Program-made: the position numbers and the translations under genes
Notes under the pieces: generated by a model
Databases searched by the model: none
Seen by the model: only the letters and a program-made list of their open reading frames with translations
Told to the model about the DNA's origin: nothing
Part shown: positions 55,092 to 64,000 of the stretch, piece after piece
How positions within the stretch are numbered: position 1 is the first letter of the stretch
Layout: each line of letters starts with the position of its first letter
Source of the DNA: Mycocentrospora acerina
Lineage: Eukaryota > Ascomycota > Dothideomycetes > Pleosporales
Direction of reading: 5' to 3'
DNA: 64,000 nt
Assembly (NCBI GenBank): GCA_022701365.1
Contig: JAKUHH010000072.1
Coordinates: 372,001 to 436,000 of the forward strand

Positions 55092-55506
55092 CAAGGGCGG
55101 GCCACTTTAGTATAAATAAGTCCTTAATCAAACATATGGACTAACTGACTATTGATCATTGCGACGATGATAAGAATACCCCTTTTTACCTCGCGGCAGA
55201 GAAAGGCCATCTAGAATATACTCCAATTTCTTGAGCAATACGCCAGTGTGGATTGCTTGAATAAGGCTGGCTTTACCCAATTTTCCAGAGCAGTGAAAAG
55301 AGGTCACCTAGATGTTGTAAAATATCTTCTCAGTCTGAACTATTTAAAAAATCACAAGAGTTTTCATCAACTGGAGAGATAATTTTGGTTGAACAGTTCT
55401 CGACTACGCTGACCAAAATGGAGACACTAAATGTGAAGAGATACTAGAAGAGCATGGAGCCTTAAAATCCCTGGGGCTAACATTTCAGCAATCAAGTATT
55501 GTCTGA
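55092..55506 (+). pseudogene. broken ankyrin-repeat remnant of regulator 2
   Basis: Downstream of regulator 2 three frames in turn read like ankyrin units. First, after an in-frame TAA at 55142-55144: NTPFYLAAEKGHLEY (near 55175-55220). Then, one frame over: FSRAVKRGHLDVVKYLLSLN (near 55285-55345). Then VLDYADQNGDTKCEEILEEH (near 55396-55460), ending at a TGA at 55504-55506. At least one stop and two frame changes separate them. They are the likely former C-terminus of regulator 2. Confidence 0.6.
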
Positions 55507-56263
55507 CACAATTGAAAAATGGTGTCATCGTCATCACCAGATCCAAATTCTAAGCTAGATTTATGGACCAACCTTGTAATAGCTCATAGTTGACACAACC
55601 ATCGCTTCCTTGCGGAAGTTTGAGTTCAATAGAATTAAATCTAATTGGGTGAAGGTTGCACAGAGAACTTTTTGATGAGGCGCTGGAATTACTTTAAGGC
55701 GAAGAAGAAATTCATTGTAGCTGCAAAGGATCAGCACAAAGTCACCGAATGGGTACTGATTGCGGTTTTCTCTAGACATCAACAATGCTTCGCTTCAACT
55801 AGCTCGAGCGATCTTTTGTATTCTATATGCTAAAGAACTCTAATTTACATTAGTCAAGAATTCATTTTTTTCAACTGAAGAGCATTGCAAAGGATGTAAC
55901 AACTGGCAACTTGCATCGTTCCACCATTGTCACATAATCACTTAGCCTTTCCTAAGTTGAATGCGAGAAGATTATGACATTTTTTGTTGCTAGGATTTCC
56001 ACAACACTGTTTTCACTGAAAACTCTTCACTTATCACTTTTAAAAGAGATCTGTAATGTAGTTTAAACATGCCTGCACGAGACAATATTTTTGAAGGTCC
56101 GTGCCACTGGTGCCTGGGAGCACAGCCATTTAGGCCGTCCAAGAACTTCAGTACTAAAGAAGCAAAAGTTCTCGTCCACACAGCATCATTCATACTCTCA
56201 TCACCTTGAATCGCTGGTTTCGCTTTACAGCGCTTCTTCTCCACTCTTGTCAACTATTTCGAA
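55507..56263. other. intergenic region, no gene
   Basis: About 750 nt, AT-rich, between the regulator 2 remnant and the small MGQGQS gene. The frames seen lack domains. Confidence 0.4.
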
Positions 56264-56580
56264 ATGGGTCAAGGCCAATCACAGCAACAGCGCCCCCAAA
56301 CTCCTGAGCCGGTGATGAGCCCAGAGGAGCAGGCCCAAGCTCAAAAAGAAGTGGGTCCAATCCCTTATTTCTTGGGTTCTTTCTAACTTGAACAAAGATG
56401 CGCGCAAAACAACAAGCAGCCTTGGATAAGCGATTCGCGAAGAAGAATACGGCTACGTCAGCTGCAACACCTCCGACAACCAGAGTACCGAAGAAGCCCA
56501 GTGCCTTGGAGCAGATGAGTAAAGAGAACATGGGCTGGCGGATCGCGGATGCACAGACCGATATCAGGCGTTGGGATTGA
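56264..56580 (+). CDS. small protein with N-myristoylation-type start
   Basis: Exons 56264-56350 and 56398-56580 give 89 aa. It starts MGQGQSQQQRPQTPEPVMSP; Gly2 with Ser6 fits the N-myristoylation pattern MGxxxS. Exon 2 reads MRAKQQAALDKRFAKKNTAT and ends with KPSALEQMSKENMGWRIADA, a pattern that seems conserved in small fungal proteins. The intron is GTGGGT..AAG with a TCTAAC branch; the AAG acceptor is unusual, but it keeps the frame. A membrane-anchored adaptor is inferred. Confidence 0.6.
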
Positions 56581-57079
56581 TAGTGAAGGGGATTGTTGGC
56601 AGATCAAGACGGGCAACTTCTTTTGTAAGAGCGTCAAAATGTTCGGTTGTGAAGGGCTCTCTGCCTTTGAATTTTGATTTTTGAATAGCGCGAATCTACC
56701 TCGACTGATTTATTTCATTTGTTACTATTATTTGCCATTAGCCAAACTTTGTCTTACAGCCAAAAATTAATTGGTTTTTGGTTGTGACAGTTATCAATAG
56801 CGTCTTCTGAAGCGCTGGTCGATAAAGTACACTTTTGCAATGCATCTTGACAAGTGAAAATAAACAAATCGAAAATTAAAGTTGTCTTTTGCTTCTTAAG
56901 AGCAATGTTGTCGTCGAGATCTTCTCGTAAGCATCCATTGCTGTGGAAAGGGCGGAAGCTAAGCCTTTCTTGATAGGATGATTACATAACGCGCATCCTC
57001 AGATCCCGTGCTTCGAAGACCTGTGAAACGTTCGTCGGATGCTTTTTTCATTCAACTTCCCAGCCTTCCGACCAAAACA
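56581..57079. other. upstream of the UPC2-like regulator, no gene
   Basis: About 500 nt, AT-rich. It likely contains the promoter and 5' UTR of the downstream regulator; no other coding signal. Confidence 0.4.
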
Positions 57080-57112
57080 ATGACTCAACCCCCGAGCCGT
57101 ACACCAATATGA
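57080..57112 (+). promoter_or_regulatory. 10-codon uORF overlapping the regulator's start (ATGA)
   Basis: An ATG at 57080 opens MTQPPSRTPI and stops at a TGA (57110-57112) that overlaps the main ATG (57109-57111) as ATGA. It is in the 5' leader if transcription starts upstream. Such overlaps can couple termination with reinitiation and lower translation of the main frame; that is inference. Confidence 0.5.
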
Positions 57113-58469
57113 CAGATTCAGACCAGCGCGTTGTGAAGCGCAAAACGCATACCAAGTCACGTCGCGGTTGCCTCCAGTGCAAACAGCGTCACAACAAAGT
57201 ACGTCGAGTCGTCCAGATCCGTCTAAACAACCAATCGGAACCTTGTATTACTCCAGCACGAAGAACGTGAAAACCAACATTTGGTACCTGTCTTTACTTA
57301 GAATATCTGCTAGCTGTAGTTGTTACCATTTTGAAGTACTACCACTTACCTCTTTCCTGCAGTGCAATGAAGCTCGCCCACGTTGTGGCAATTGCGTACG
57401 CCTCGACATTCATTGCACATGGCCATCGATGTCAAACACTTATCCAGCTTCACCTCAATCAAACCCAGGCAGCCAAGTCTCTGCCGGTAGTCCCGAGGTA
57501 CTACAAACAGTAGACAGTTTCGAACTTTCATTCCCGGATATGCGTCTATTGCACCATTGGACATCAGAGTGTTACCAGTCGTTGCATCCAAACGTTCCGA
57601 TGAAACATGATCTCTGGCAGAATCAAATGGTCGAGCTTGGATTTGAGCATCCCTTCCTCCTCCATGGCATACTTGCCCTATCCGCTGTGCACAAAGCTTC
57701 AAGCGCATCGCCCGCTGATAGACAGAGCCTCCTTCTCCAGGCTGATTCGCATATCAGTCGCGCTCTAGAGACGTATCGCAAACTCCTTGAGGCGCCTACT
57801 GTGGAAACGGCTGTTCCTATGTTTTCGTTATCATCAACCCTAGTAACCTACAATCTTGGATCAGCACAACTTGAGAACCCGGAAGATCCTATTGGATCCC
57901 TCCACCACTGCTTCATGCTACTTCAAGGCGTGAAAGTGGTACTAGAGCGGCGATGGGATCTAATCAGTAATACATCAGTATTTACTGAAATGTCCCAGAT
58001 GGTAGATCGCGACAGTATTAAATCTATGGACGACCGAGCAAAGGGATATGAGGTTCCGGAGATTTTACGTTTGAATGAGCTCACTGAGCTCCTTCTCAAT
58101 TCCGAGGACAAGAGAGCCTGTACTGTTGCCATCGACGAACTTCATGCAACTGCTTTGCGTTATCGACACATGCCTCCAAAGAACGATGAATATTCTCTTC
58201 TCTTGCGATGGGGATGGATGTTGCCAGAGCGCTACTTGAAGCTCATGTCTTCTCACAATCCCGTTGCCTGCATCATTGTAACTTATTTCGCTGCACTGTT
58301 AGCACAAGGTTATCCAATCTGGTGGGTGGAGAAATGGCCACAACGTATTCTCGACGCAGCTGAGCGACTGCTGGCGACAACTGCTGAGCTACTGAGATGG
58401 TTAGACTGGCCACGACACATGATCAGTTTCAAACCTTGGAGTATGACTGTTACTCCAATGTCTTCATGA
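57109..58469 (+). CDS. Zn(II)2Cys6 transcription factor, UPC2-like
   Basis: Exons 57109-57198 and 57363-58469 give 398 aa. Residues 21-48 are the zinc cluster: Cys21, 24, 31, 38, 41 and 48 (RRGCLQCKQRHNK then CNEARPRCGNC, VRLDIHC), with the RRGCLQCK start typical of Upc2-type regulators. The middle matches that group's C-terminal domain: FELSFPDMRLLHHWTSECYQ, then GFEHPFLLHGILALSAVHKA, then HISRALETYRKLLE. The end (WVEKWPQRILDAAERLL, then RWLDWPRHMISF) is the expected length for the group. The intron (GTACGT..GCAG, 164 nt) again falls before the third Cys. Upc2 controls sterol genes in yeasts, but most filamentous members have other or unknown targets. Confidence 0.85.
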
Positions 58470-60332
58470 TTCGTTGTATGCACATCCACCAATACCGTGG
58501 TGCTACTTTCGCGTCGTGGAGTGCCGTCAGCAATGAACGGTTTAGACTTTGGTGGCGACCTGTGCTCTCCAATCATGCCTGTGTCACTCTATAAGGCCTT
58601 CAATAAGCATACTTCCAGCCGTACTTGATATGGAGCTCTGAATTGCTTTGCCATTATAGATATCCCTTATGTTAGATATTACCAGTTGAGGGTGTCTCCA
58701 TGTTCAAACTACAGGCTGAGAGCTTTTCCAAAATTGCCGTACCGGGTTTAAGGCAATCGGCGAACGAGCAAGCATGCACTAAGAGTCAGGGACTAAACAA
58801 GATATTGGCGAATGATTACTGCAAATTAGTACAGCTCAACTCTTGCAGGTAAGGATAAAAGACCATTACGTTTGGAGATGTGAATGTTTCCATAAATCAA
58901 CGAGCTTATACATGTTTGTATCTTGCGCCAATTTATGGAGGCCTTCGAACGGCTGCCTGTCTCTTGCAGGCGCGCAACTCTTATTTGCTGCAGACGAGAT
59001 TCTTGACTTGAAGATGAGACAAGGTTAGAAATAATAGATAGAGCAGGCAATTGATTGAAGGCTGCGTGAATATAATACGCAAATCTCCAGGCACAAATTT
59101 AGGGATTTAAGCATAGTAGTGGCGGTTTGAATCTAGATTATTGAGATTTATGCAGATATGTATTCAGTAGTTGCACAATTATACTCGTATTTCATACCTT
59201 GTTAAGTAAAGTTGTTGCGTTGAAGAATTCAAAAGTGTAGAATTCAACAAATAGTTACGAAAATGGGGAGGATATATTACTCTAATATGATATGATTAGA
59301 ACGTGAGTAGGTGAAGAGTACTGCATGCGTAAAGGAGCACCGTGGAACAGATAAACAAGTGTGCTTCAAAATGAGGTTGCAAGCTAGAGCAACATAAATG
59401 TATTCACCACACATGCTGCAAACTTCGCTGTTTTCAAAGCTGATCGTTGTGAGATCCAATTGCAGAATGGATAAACCATAGTAATCTGTTTACATGTAGC
59501 TAAGGCGATAGGTTCTTATCTGAGCAGAGTGTAGCGTCTGTGACTGACTAGCAATAGGTAACAATATGTGGTGGTCACTATCTTGAACTGTGTTGATTTA
59601 ATATGAATAGTAGGATCGGCTTGGATATTCTCAACATGAAAAACTAGGACCATCGACCCGAGTGAAATTTATTTAGCTTTGATGAACTAAACTAAGCTGA
59701 TAAGACTAATTAGATGCGAACCACATGCAACTATGTGTATATCTTTCGTTTTACCAATTTATGCTTGAAGCTATACATCTTGGAACTGTTCGAAGTATTC
59801 TAGTGAAACCGTAGTTCTCATTGTAACAGAAAAGAACTCCAAGAAGTTCATAGCCGAGAAGTTATGGCTTCGTTAGTCAAACCCCCTCATTCCATCCAAA
59901 GATCTGAACCGACGTAGTAACGCGCTAAGAAGCGACTTGTTGTAAATTCTACCCTAACGTAGTAACACTTACACACTACAAAACATCCTTTGTTGCTCAG
60001 GCCATACCAAGCACCCTACAACCACTAAATCGAAATGCGGTAAAAAAAAAGCGCCAACACCATTACCTAGCCTCAACATCAACCAATCTCTCCATCTGCA
60101 GATCAGAAGCACTCCAAGGAACACACAACCAGCCTAGACAGCCTTCAAAGCCCCCTCTCGAACCAAGAATTAAATGGACGAACTAAAACGCCATCAAACT
60201 CCAACCATGTTTCCCCCTCCCCACTGCAGCGCCAACAATCCTTATTTCCCCTCCCTCCCACTCGCTTCACCCCCGTCCCAAATCTCCGAAAATTCCCCGC
60301 ACAAGTAGTAACCACCTCCAGCACACCCACTC

Positions 60333-60365
<33 letters not shown>

Positions 60366-61670
60366 NNNNNNNNNNNNNNNNNNNNNNNNNNNNNNNNNNN
60401 NNNNNNNNNNNNNNNNNNNNNNNNNNNNNNNNNNNNNNNNNNNNNNNNNNNNNNNNNNNNNNNNNNNNNNNNNNNNNNNNNNNNNNNNNNNNNNNNNNNN
60501 NNNNNNNNNNNNNNNNNNNNNNNNNNCCCCCCCCCCCCCCCCCCCCCCCTGCCTACCAGTAATCACTCCACACACTACGTGCCTCTCCCGCCCGGCAAAA
60601 AAAACCACACCACCCAAACGATCAGCCCGCTAAAAAAAACAGCAAAAGGAACAACGAAATGTATGCAATGAACCCCTACCAAAGTTATCATGCAACCAAC
60701 TTTCACTGGGAGAAAAATTTCACATATTTCTTTCACTGTAGATCATGGAGAAAATTCGAATCTTGTTTACAGTAGATCTGCACATTCCCTGCGGCGAAAC
60801 GTGCGAGTGCCCCCGGGTGAGGACCGAGTATGCTAGTCATTGCGGGGCGGGCAGAGAGGGGCAGGGCGTCAGAAAGGCGGATCGGGTTGCGTCATAAGGG
60901 ATGGGTGTGCACGTTCATATTTACCTAGTTTTGGGGTTTTATGGCAATGTGCAGATTTTTGTGGTTGAGATGTTGGGGATGGAATTGTGGAGACTTTGAC
61001 GGATAATGTGGTGGTGGCCTGAGAGGGTAGTTATAGTTTGGATGAGAGTGTCACGATCTGTTGGACTTGATGTTTTCTGGGGAAGTGAATGTTAATGGTT
61101 GTGTGAAGGAATTTTGAATTATGTGCGTTTATATGTATTTGTATCTATGTAGATCATTTCGCATTCGCTAGCGTATTATATTCCACTTTGGATGCAACCT
61201 TTGATTTTTCTGGTGTCATACTGCTCAGCTGTAGTGCTCAAATTCGGGTAGATATAATGAACCCTGTACTCATTATAGATCAATTGATCCTTGCTTCTTT
61301 GGGTGCGCGGTCCGAGTTCTTCTCTTAGTCTCACCGAAATTCTAAATAGTGCGCGATCAACTCTACGAAGTGCGAGTTCAAGGGTACGGTGCTCGAGTGG
61401 TTGTCCAACTCTCCGCCTGGTATTGTTTTCAGTCTCTCAAGGTCTTTTGCTGACTTCTCTTCGGTTGTGTTTTCTCACAGCCGGCTCTTCTCTCTCAACT
61501 CCAAGTGTCCTTGACCATATCGTTTCGCACCGGATCTTCACAATTTGGGCGAAGAGTCTCAGATCTGGCTCGACGTCCAAAATCTATCAGCTTTTTTAGT
61601 TGTGGAATTGGCTGTAGAGTGCACACTCTCGTGTTTGACGTCTGCCCATCATCACACGAACTGAACATGC
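58470..61670. other. long AT-rich gene-free stretch with assembly gap
   Basis: About 3.2 kb with no coding signal beyond short frames. It is AT-rich to about 60 kb, then mixed. It contains the poly-C/N gap at 60334-60549. From 60.8 to 61.67 kb sequence becomes GC-richer toward the bZIP gene's 3' end. Confidence 0.45.
60334..60549. other. assembly gap inside a poly-C tract
   Basis: A run of C from 60334 to 60365 leads into 161 N (60366-60526), then C again from 60527 to 60549. The gap size is probably a placeholder or the tract could not be sequenced through. Confidence 0.95.
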
Positions 61671-62666
61671 CTAAGGCGATGAAGATTTGCTAGAGAACGT
61701 CCCGTTGGAGGAGGTGGTCTTCGAAGACGATGGGAAGAATCCTGTCTGTTGATTCCCGGCCGCGAGGCGGTTCGCCTCGCGTTGCACGTATAAACTGAGT
61801 CTGGTGTCGGGGCAATGGTTGTGTTTACCAACGACATCCATAAGCTCTCGCATCCCAGCCTTCAGCAACTCGACTTCTGCTTTCAGAAGCCTGTTTCGGC
61901 GCTCGACATCCCGAGCCAACTCTACCAAATCGTCCTGTTGTCTTTTCTGCTTGTTCCTACATTTGCTGGCAGCTTTGCGATTCTTTTCGAGATATATCGC
62001 GCGTGCTGAACCGGGCTCTACATATTCTGACTTGCGCCTTCGACCGACAGAGTTCAATGATTCTGTTGGAGAACGCGCCTCTGTGCTACTTCTTAGACTG
62101 TTGCGACGTCGTTTCAGTGGTGGTTGGTCATCGTGGGAAATAGGGAGATGCGAAAAATTGTGGGACTCGGCGGAATAGGGTTGTCCGTCGAGGGATAATA
62201 TGCCATGTTGGTCAAAACGCGTCATTAGTGGGGTCATTGTTGCAGCGTTCTGAATATGCATTGTCGAAGTCGTTGCAGGGAATATCGGAGATGCCGAGTA
62301 TGCGTTATCTGGAGGGAAGCCGAGGGTCGCTGATGTGCTGATAGGGTCTGGTGTAGAAACAAAATCGGCATAAACGTGTTGTGACGCTTGCTTCAGAGAG
62401 AGGTTGTCGTCTTGACTTGAAAATCGATTGTGTTGGAATATTGAATCGTGTCTGAGCTGGCCATCGGAAGAAGTCGGAGCAGGCGTTGAGAAGTTTATGT
62501 AGGTATTCGTTGTCGCCATGGGAGGTTGGGTTTCTGGGAGCGGACACGCCCAATGATTCTGTGTGCTGTACATGGTGGCCATCTCAGTGGCTAGCTCGAG
62601 ACTCAACTGACTATCACCGTAGTGGGGAGGACCAATGGACTGGACTGCGAGTAGTTGTGTTGTCAT
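61671..62666 (-). CDS. bZIP transcription factor, ATF/CREB type
   Basis: A single-exon 331-aa protein. The basic region at about 219-243 (SARAIYLEKNRKAASKCRNK, then QKRQQ) contains N-x7-R as NRKAASKCR, the ATF/CREB signature, with a leucine-zipper helix after it (DLVELARDVERRNRLLKAEV, then ELLKAGM). A Cys-bearing tail HNHCPDTRLSLYVQREANRL follows, as in fungal Atf/Atf21-like proteins. The first 210 residues are Ser/Thr/Pro-rich with a basic patch (PPLKRRRNS) that may be a nuclear signal. Such factors bind CRE-like TGACGT sites and often respond to stress kinases; which one this is cannot be told. No intron is needed. Confidence 0.85.
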   Translation of the reverse strand: MTTQLLAVQSIGPPHYGDSQLSLELATEMATMYSTQNHWACPLPETQPPMATTNTYINFSTPAPTSSDGQLRHDSIFQHNRFSSQDDNLSLKQASQHVYADFVSTPDPISTSATLGFPPDNAYSASPIFPATTSTMHIQNAATMTPLMTRFDQHGILSLDGQPYSAESHNFSHLPISHDDQPPLKRRRNSLRSSTEARSPTESLNSVGRRRKSEYVEPGSARAIYLEKNRKAASKCRNKQKRQQDDLVELARDVERRNRLLKAEVELLKAGMRELMDVVGKHNHCPDTRLSLYVQREANRLAAGNQQTGFFPSSSKTTSSNGTFSSKSSSP

Positions 62667-64000
62667 GGGGCGATGCGTGGATGTGCAGAGAGCGAGTGTC
62701 GAGTATGTTGGAGGCCAGGTTCACGTTGCTGTTGTTGTGGAGAGCAGCAGGGAGATATTAGTTGCTGATGGAGGAAGCGATTTCGGATAAGGCGCGTCCA
62801 GATCCCAAGGACTGCAGCGACTAAGAATACACATGGCGTAGACCGGCTGGCAACCTGGGGGCATGGCGTCAGAGGGGACCAAACAGGGTTGGCCAGACCA
62901 GGCTGGCATCTATGGCGCAGCGTTGAACAGCATGCAGATTGCACGAACGTTGGACGATTCACTTGACGGAACAGAGGTCGACGGGAACGCAGCAGTGGGC
63001 GTGTTCAGCCCTTCCGCGCCAATGGGTGGACCACGATTGCCGTGCCCTGCTTGAGAAGATAGCAAGTGCTGGCCCATCGTGGTATAACGTTGATGGGGAT
63101 CAGGGCAAAGCCAGAAGTGGTGTGAGATGGTAGGCCCTGCGCGAGGCCAAAGAGTGGATCGCCTACGGCCATAGCTGCCGTGCCCACTCTTGGCATCTGG
63201 TCCCACAGCCGGAGAAGACGGCCGCCGCCAATAGGAGGCGGCCATTGCAGGGCAGAGTAGAGTTTTGAGTTCCTTTTGCAGCCTCACCAGGACAACTTGT
63301 GGCGAGGGCTCGGTGGTGTGGGCTATCAGCTGAATGGCCCGGATGCCGTTGTGAGTGGGAGCAGAACGAGGGTCGTTGCGGTTGGAAACAGCAATGTCTT
63401 GGCTCCGCGGAACACCGTTGGTGTGGAGCCGCGATCGTCCCAATGGCTATATCCTACGCGGTTAGCGTCTGAGCAAGGCTCCGGCCTCACACTACTCCAT
63501 TCGCCGCTCACCATGGAGCCCCGCCCGCTGTCTGTCCAGCAGTGCTGCACTGGCACGTCCATCGACGAACGACTTGCTCGACCTCAATACTACTCAGTGC
63601 TCACACACTCGCCCTTGTGAACAACCTATATCGCCGTGCTACAAGCTTGACAGAACCGAAAGTATCCTGACTCTCAGCCGTCAATCCGGCTCCCGTTCCC
63701 TGTCCAATTGAACGCCATGTCTGCAGGCGCCTGCGTTCTCGTACTGTGTGGGGACCACCCTGAAGCTCAGCTTCATGGCTACTCGGGGTCGTCTTTCACT
63801 TCCCCACTTTTAACCCTCCTGCTCTTGCGCGGCTCAACGTTGGGCTGTCTCGGCTTCCGCCATTTTTTGTCTAGTTTGATAGACAGCCAATCTTTCACAG
63901 CACAACGACCCTGGGAAGACACTGCTCCACTCGCTCCCCAGCACCTACTGCAGCAAGCTCAGTTGAGTCGTGTCAAGCTGTCAACGCACGTAGACATTGT
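62667..64000. other. GC-rich upstream region of the bZIP gene, no gene called
   Basis: About 1.3 kb. Overlapping frames on both strands, such as 62910-63443 (-) and 63276-63620 (+), reflect GC composition and show no domain. It likely contains the bZIP gene's promoter and possibly a 5' UTR. Confidence 0.4.

Noticed and set aside
62910..63443. 177-aa minus-strand open frame in the GC-rich end of the window
   Set aside because: Overlapping frames exist on the other strand, composition explains the length, and no domain or splice partner is seen.
1..64000. CRISPR arrays, bacterial operons, ribosome binding sites
   Set aside because: Nothing of this kind is present; introns and families show a fungal nuclear genome.

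Overview
The window is nuclear DNA of a filamentous ascomycete, most likely a dothideomycete of the order Pleosporales. Evidence: short spliceosomal introns (about 45-200 nt) with GTRNGT donors, CTAAC-type branch points and YAG acceptors; fungal-only families (Zn(II)2Cys6 regulators, an AAA ATPase with a DUF7025-like region, a fungal PTEN/Tep1 form); and a solitary 5S rRNA gene among protein genes, as expected where 5S genes are dispersed. The species is not determined. Exons were joined by hand from splice signals and frame continuity.

Layout. 0.4-15.7 kb is a GC-richer conserved block: a PH-domain protein (-), a coiled-coil low-complexity protein (+), the ER translocon subunit SEC62 (-) and a fungal O-GlcNAc transferase homologue (+). 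15.7-17 kb holds microsatellites and a 5S rRNA gene. 17.9-36.2 kb is more AT-rich and accessory: a PD-(D/E)XK-like protein, a PPSY-motif charged protein, a decayed 5S copy, a GST-like protein, a doubtful membrane-protein gene, an amidoligase-family gene with a broken frame, an F-box protein and a zinc-knuckle protein with a charged tail. 36.8-48.6 kb returns to ordinary genes: an unrecognised 201-aa protein, a 79-aa protein, a Zn2Cys6/fungal_trans regulator, a large AAA ATPase and the PTEN lipid phosphatase. 48.6-61 kb is again accessory. 61.7-62.7 kb carries an ATF/CREB-type bZIP factor, and the last 1.3 kb is GC-rich with no gene called.

The most unusual part is 49.4-55.5 kb. Two neighbouring paralogues (50090-52098 and 53697-55065) each join an N-terminal Zn(II)2Cys6 DNA-binding domain to a shared middle region and C-terminal ankyrin repeats. 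They have the same cysteine spacing and the same two intron positions. Upstream of the first are five copies of a TGCGYYATTGGY element; upstream of the second is a cluster of TCGCACTGCAGTGCGA-type palindromes. The second copy has lost the end of its ankyrin array to stops and a frameshift. This looks like a small duplicated regulator family with separate promoter arrays, one member decaying.

Four Zn2Cys6 genes in the window share a phase-0 intron directly before the third zinc cysteine. Other points of note: a PTEN gene whose first coding exon is only the ATG; an ATGA-overlapping uORF before the UPC2-like regulator; compensated helix changes in the 5S variant; and an assembly gap inside a poly-C run.
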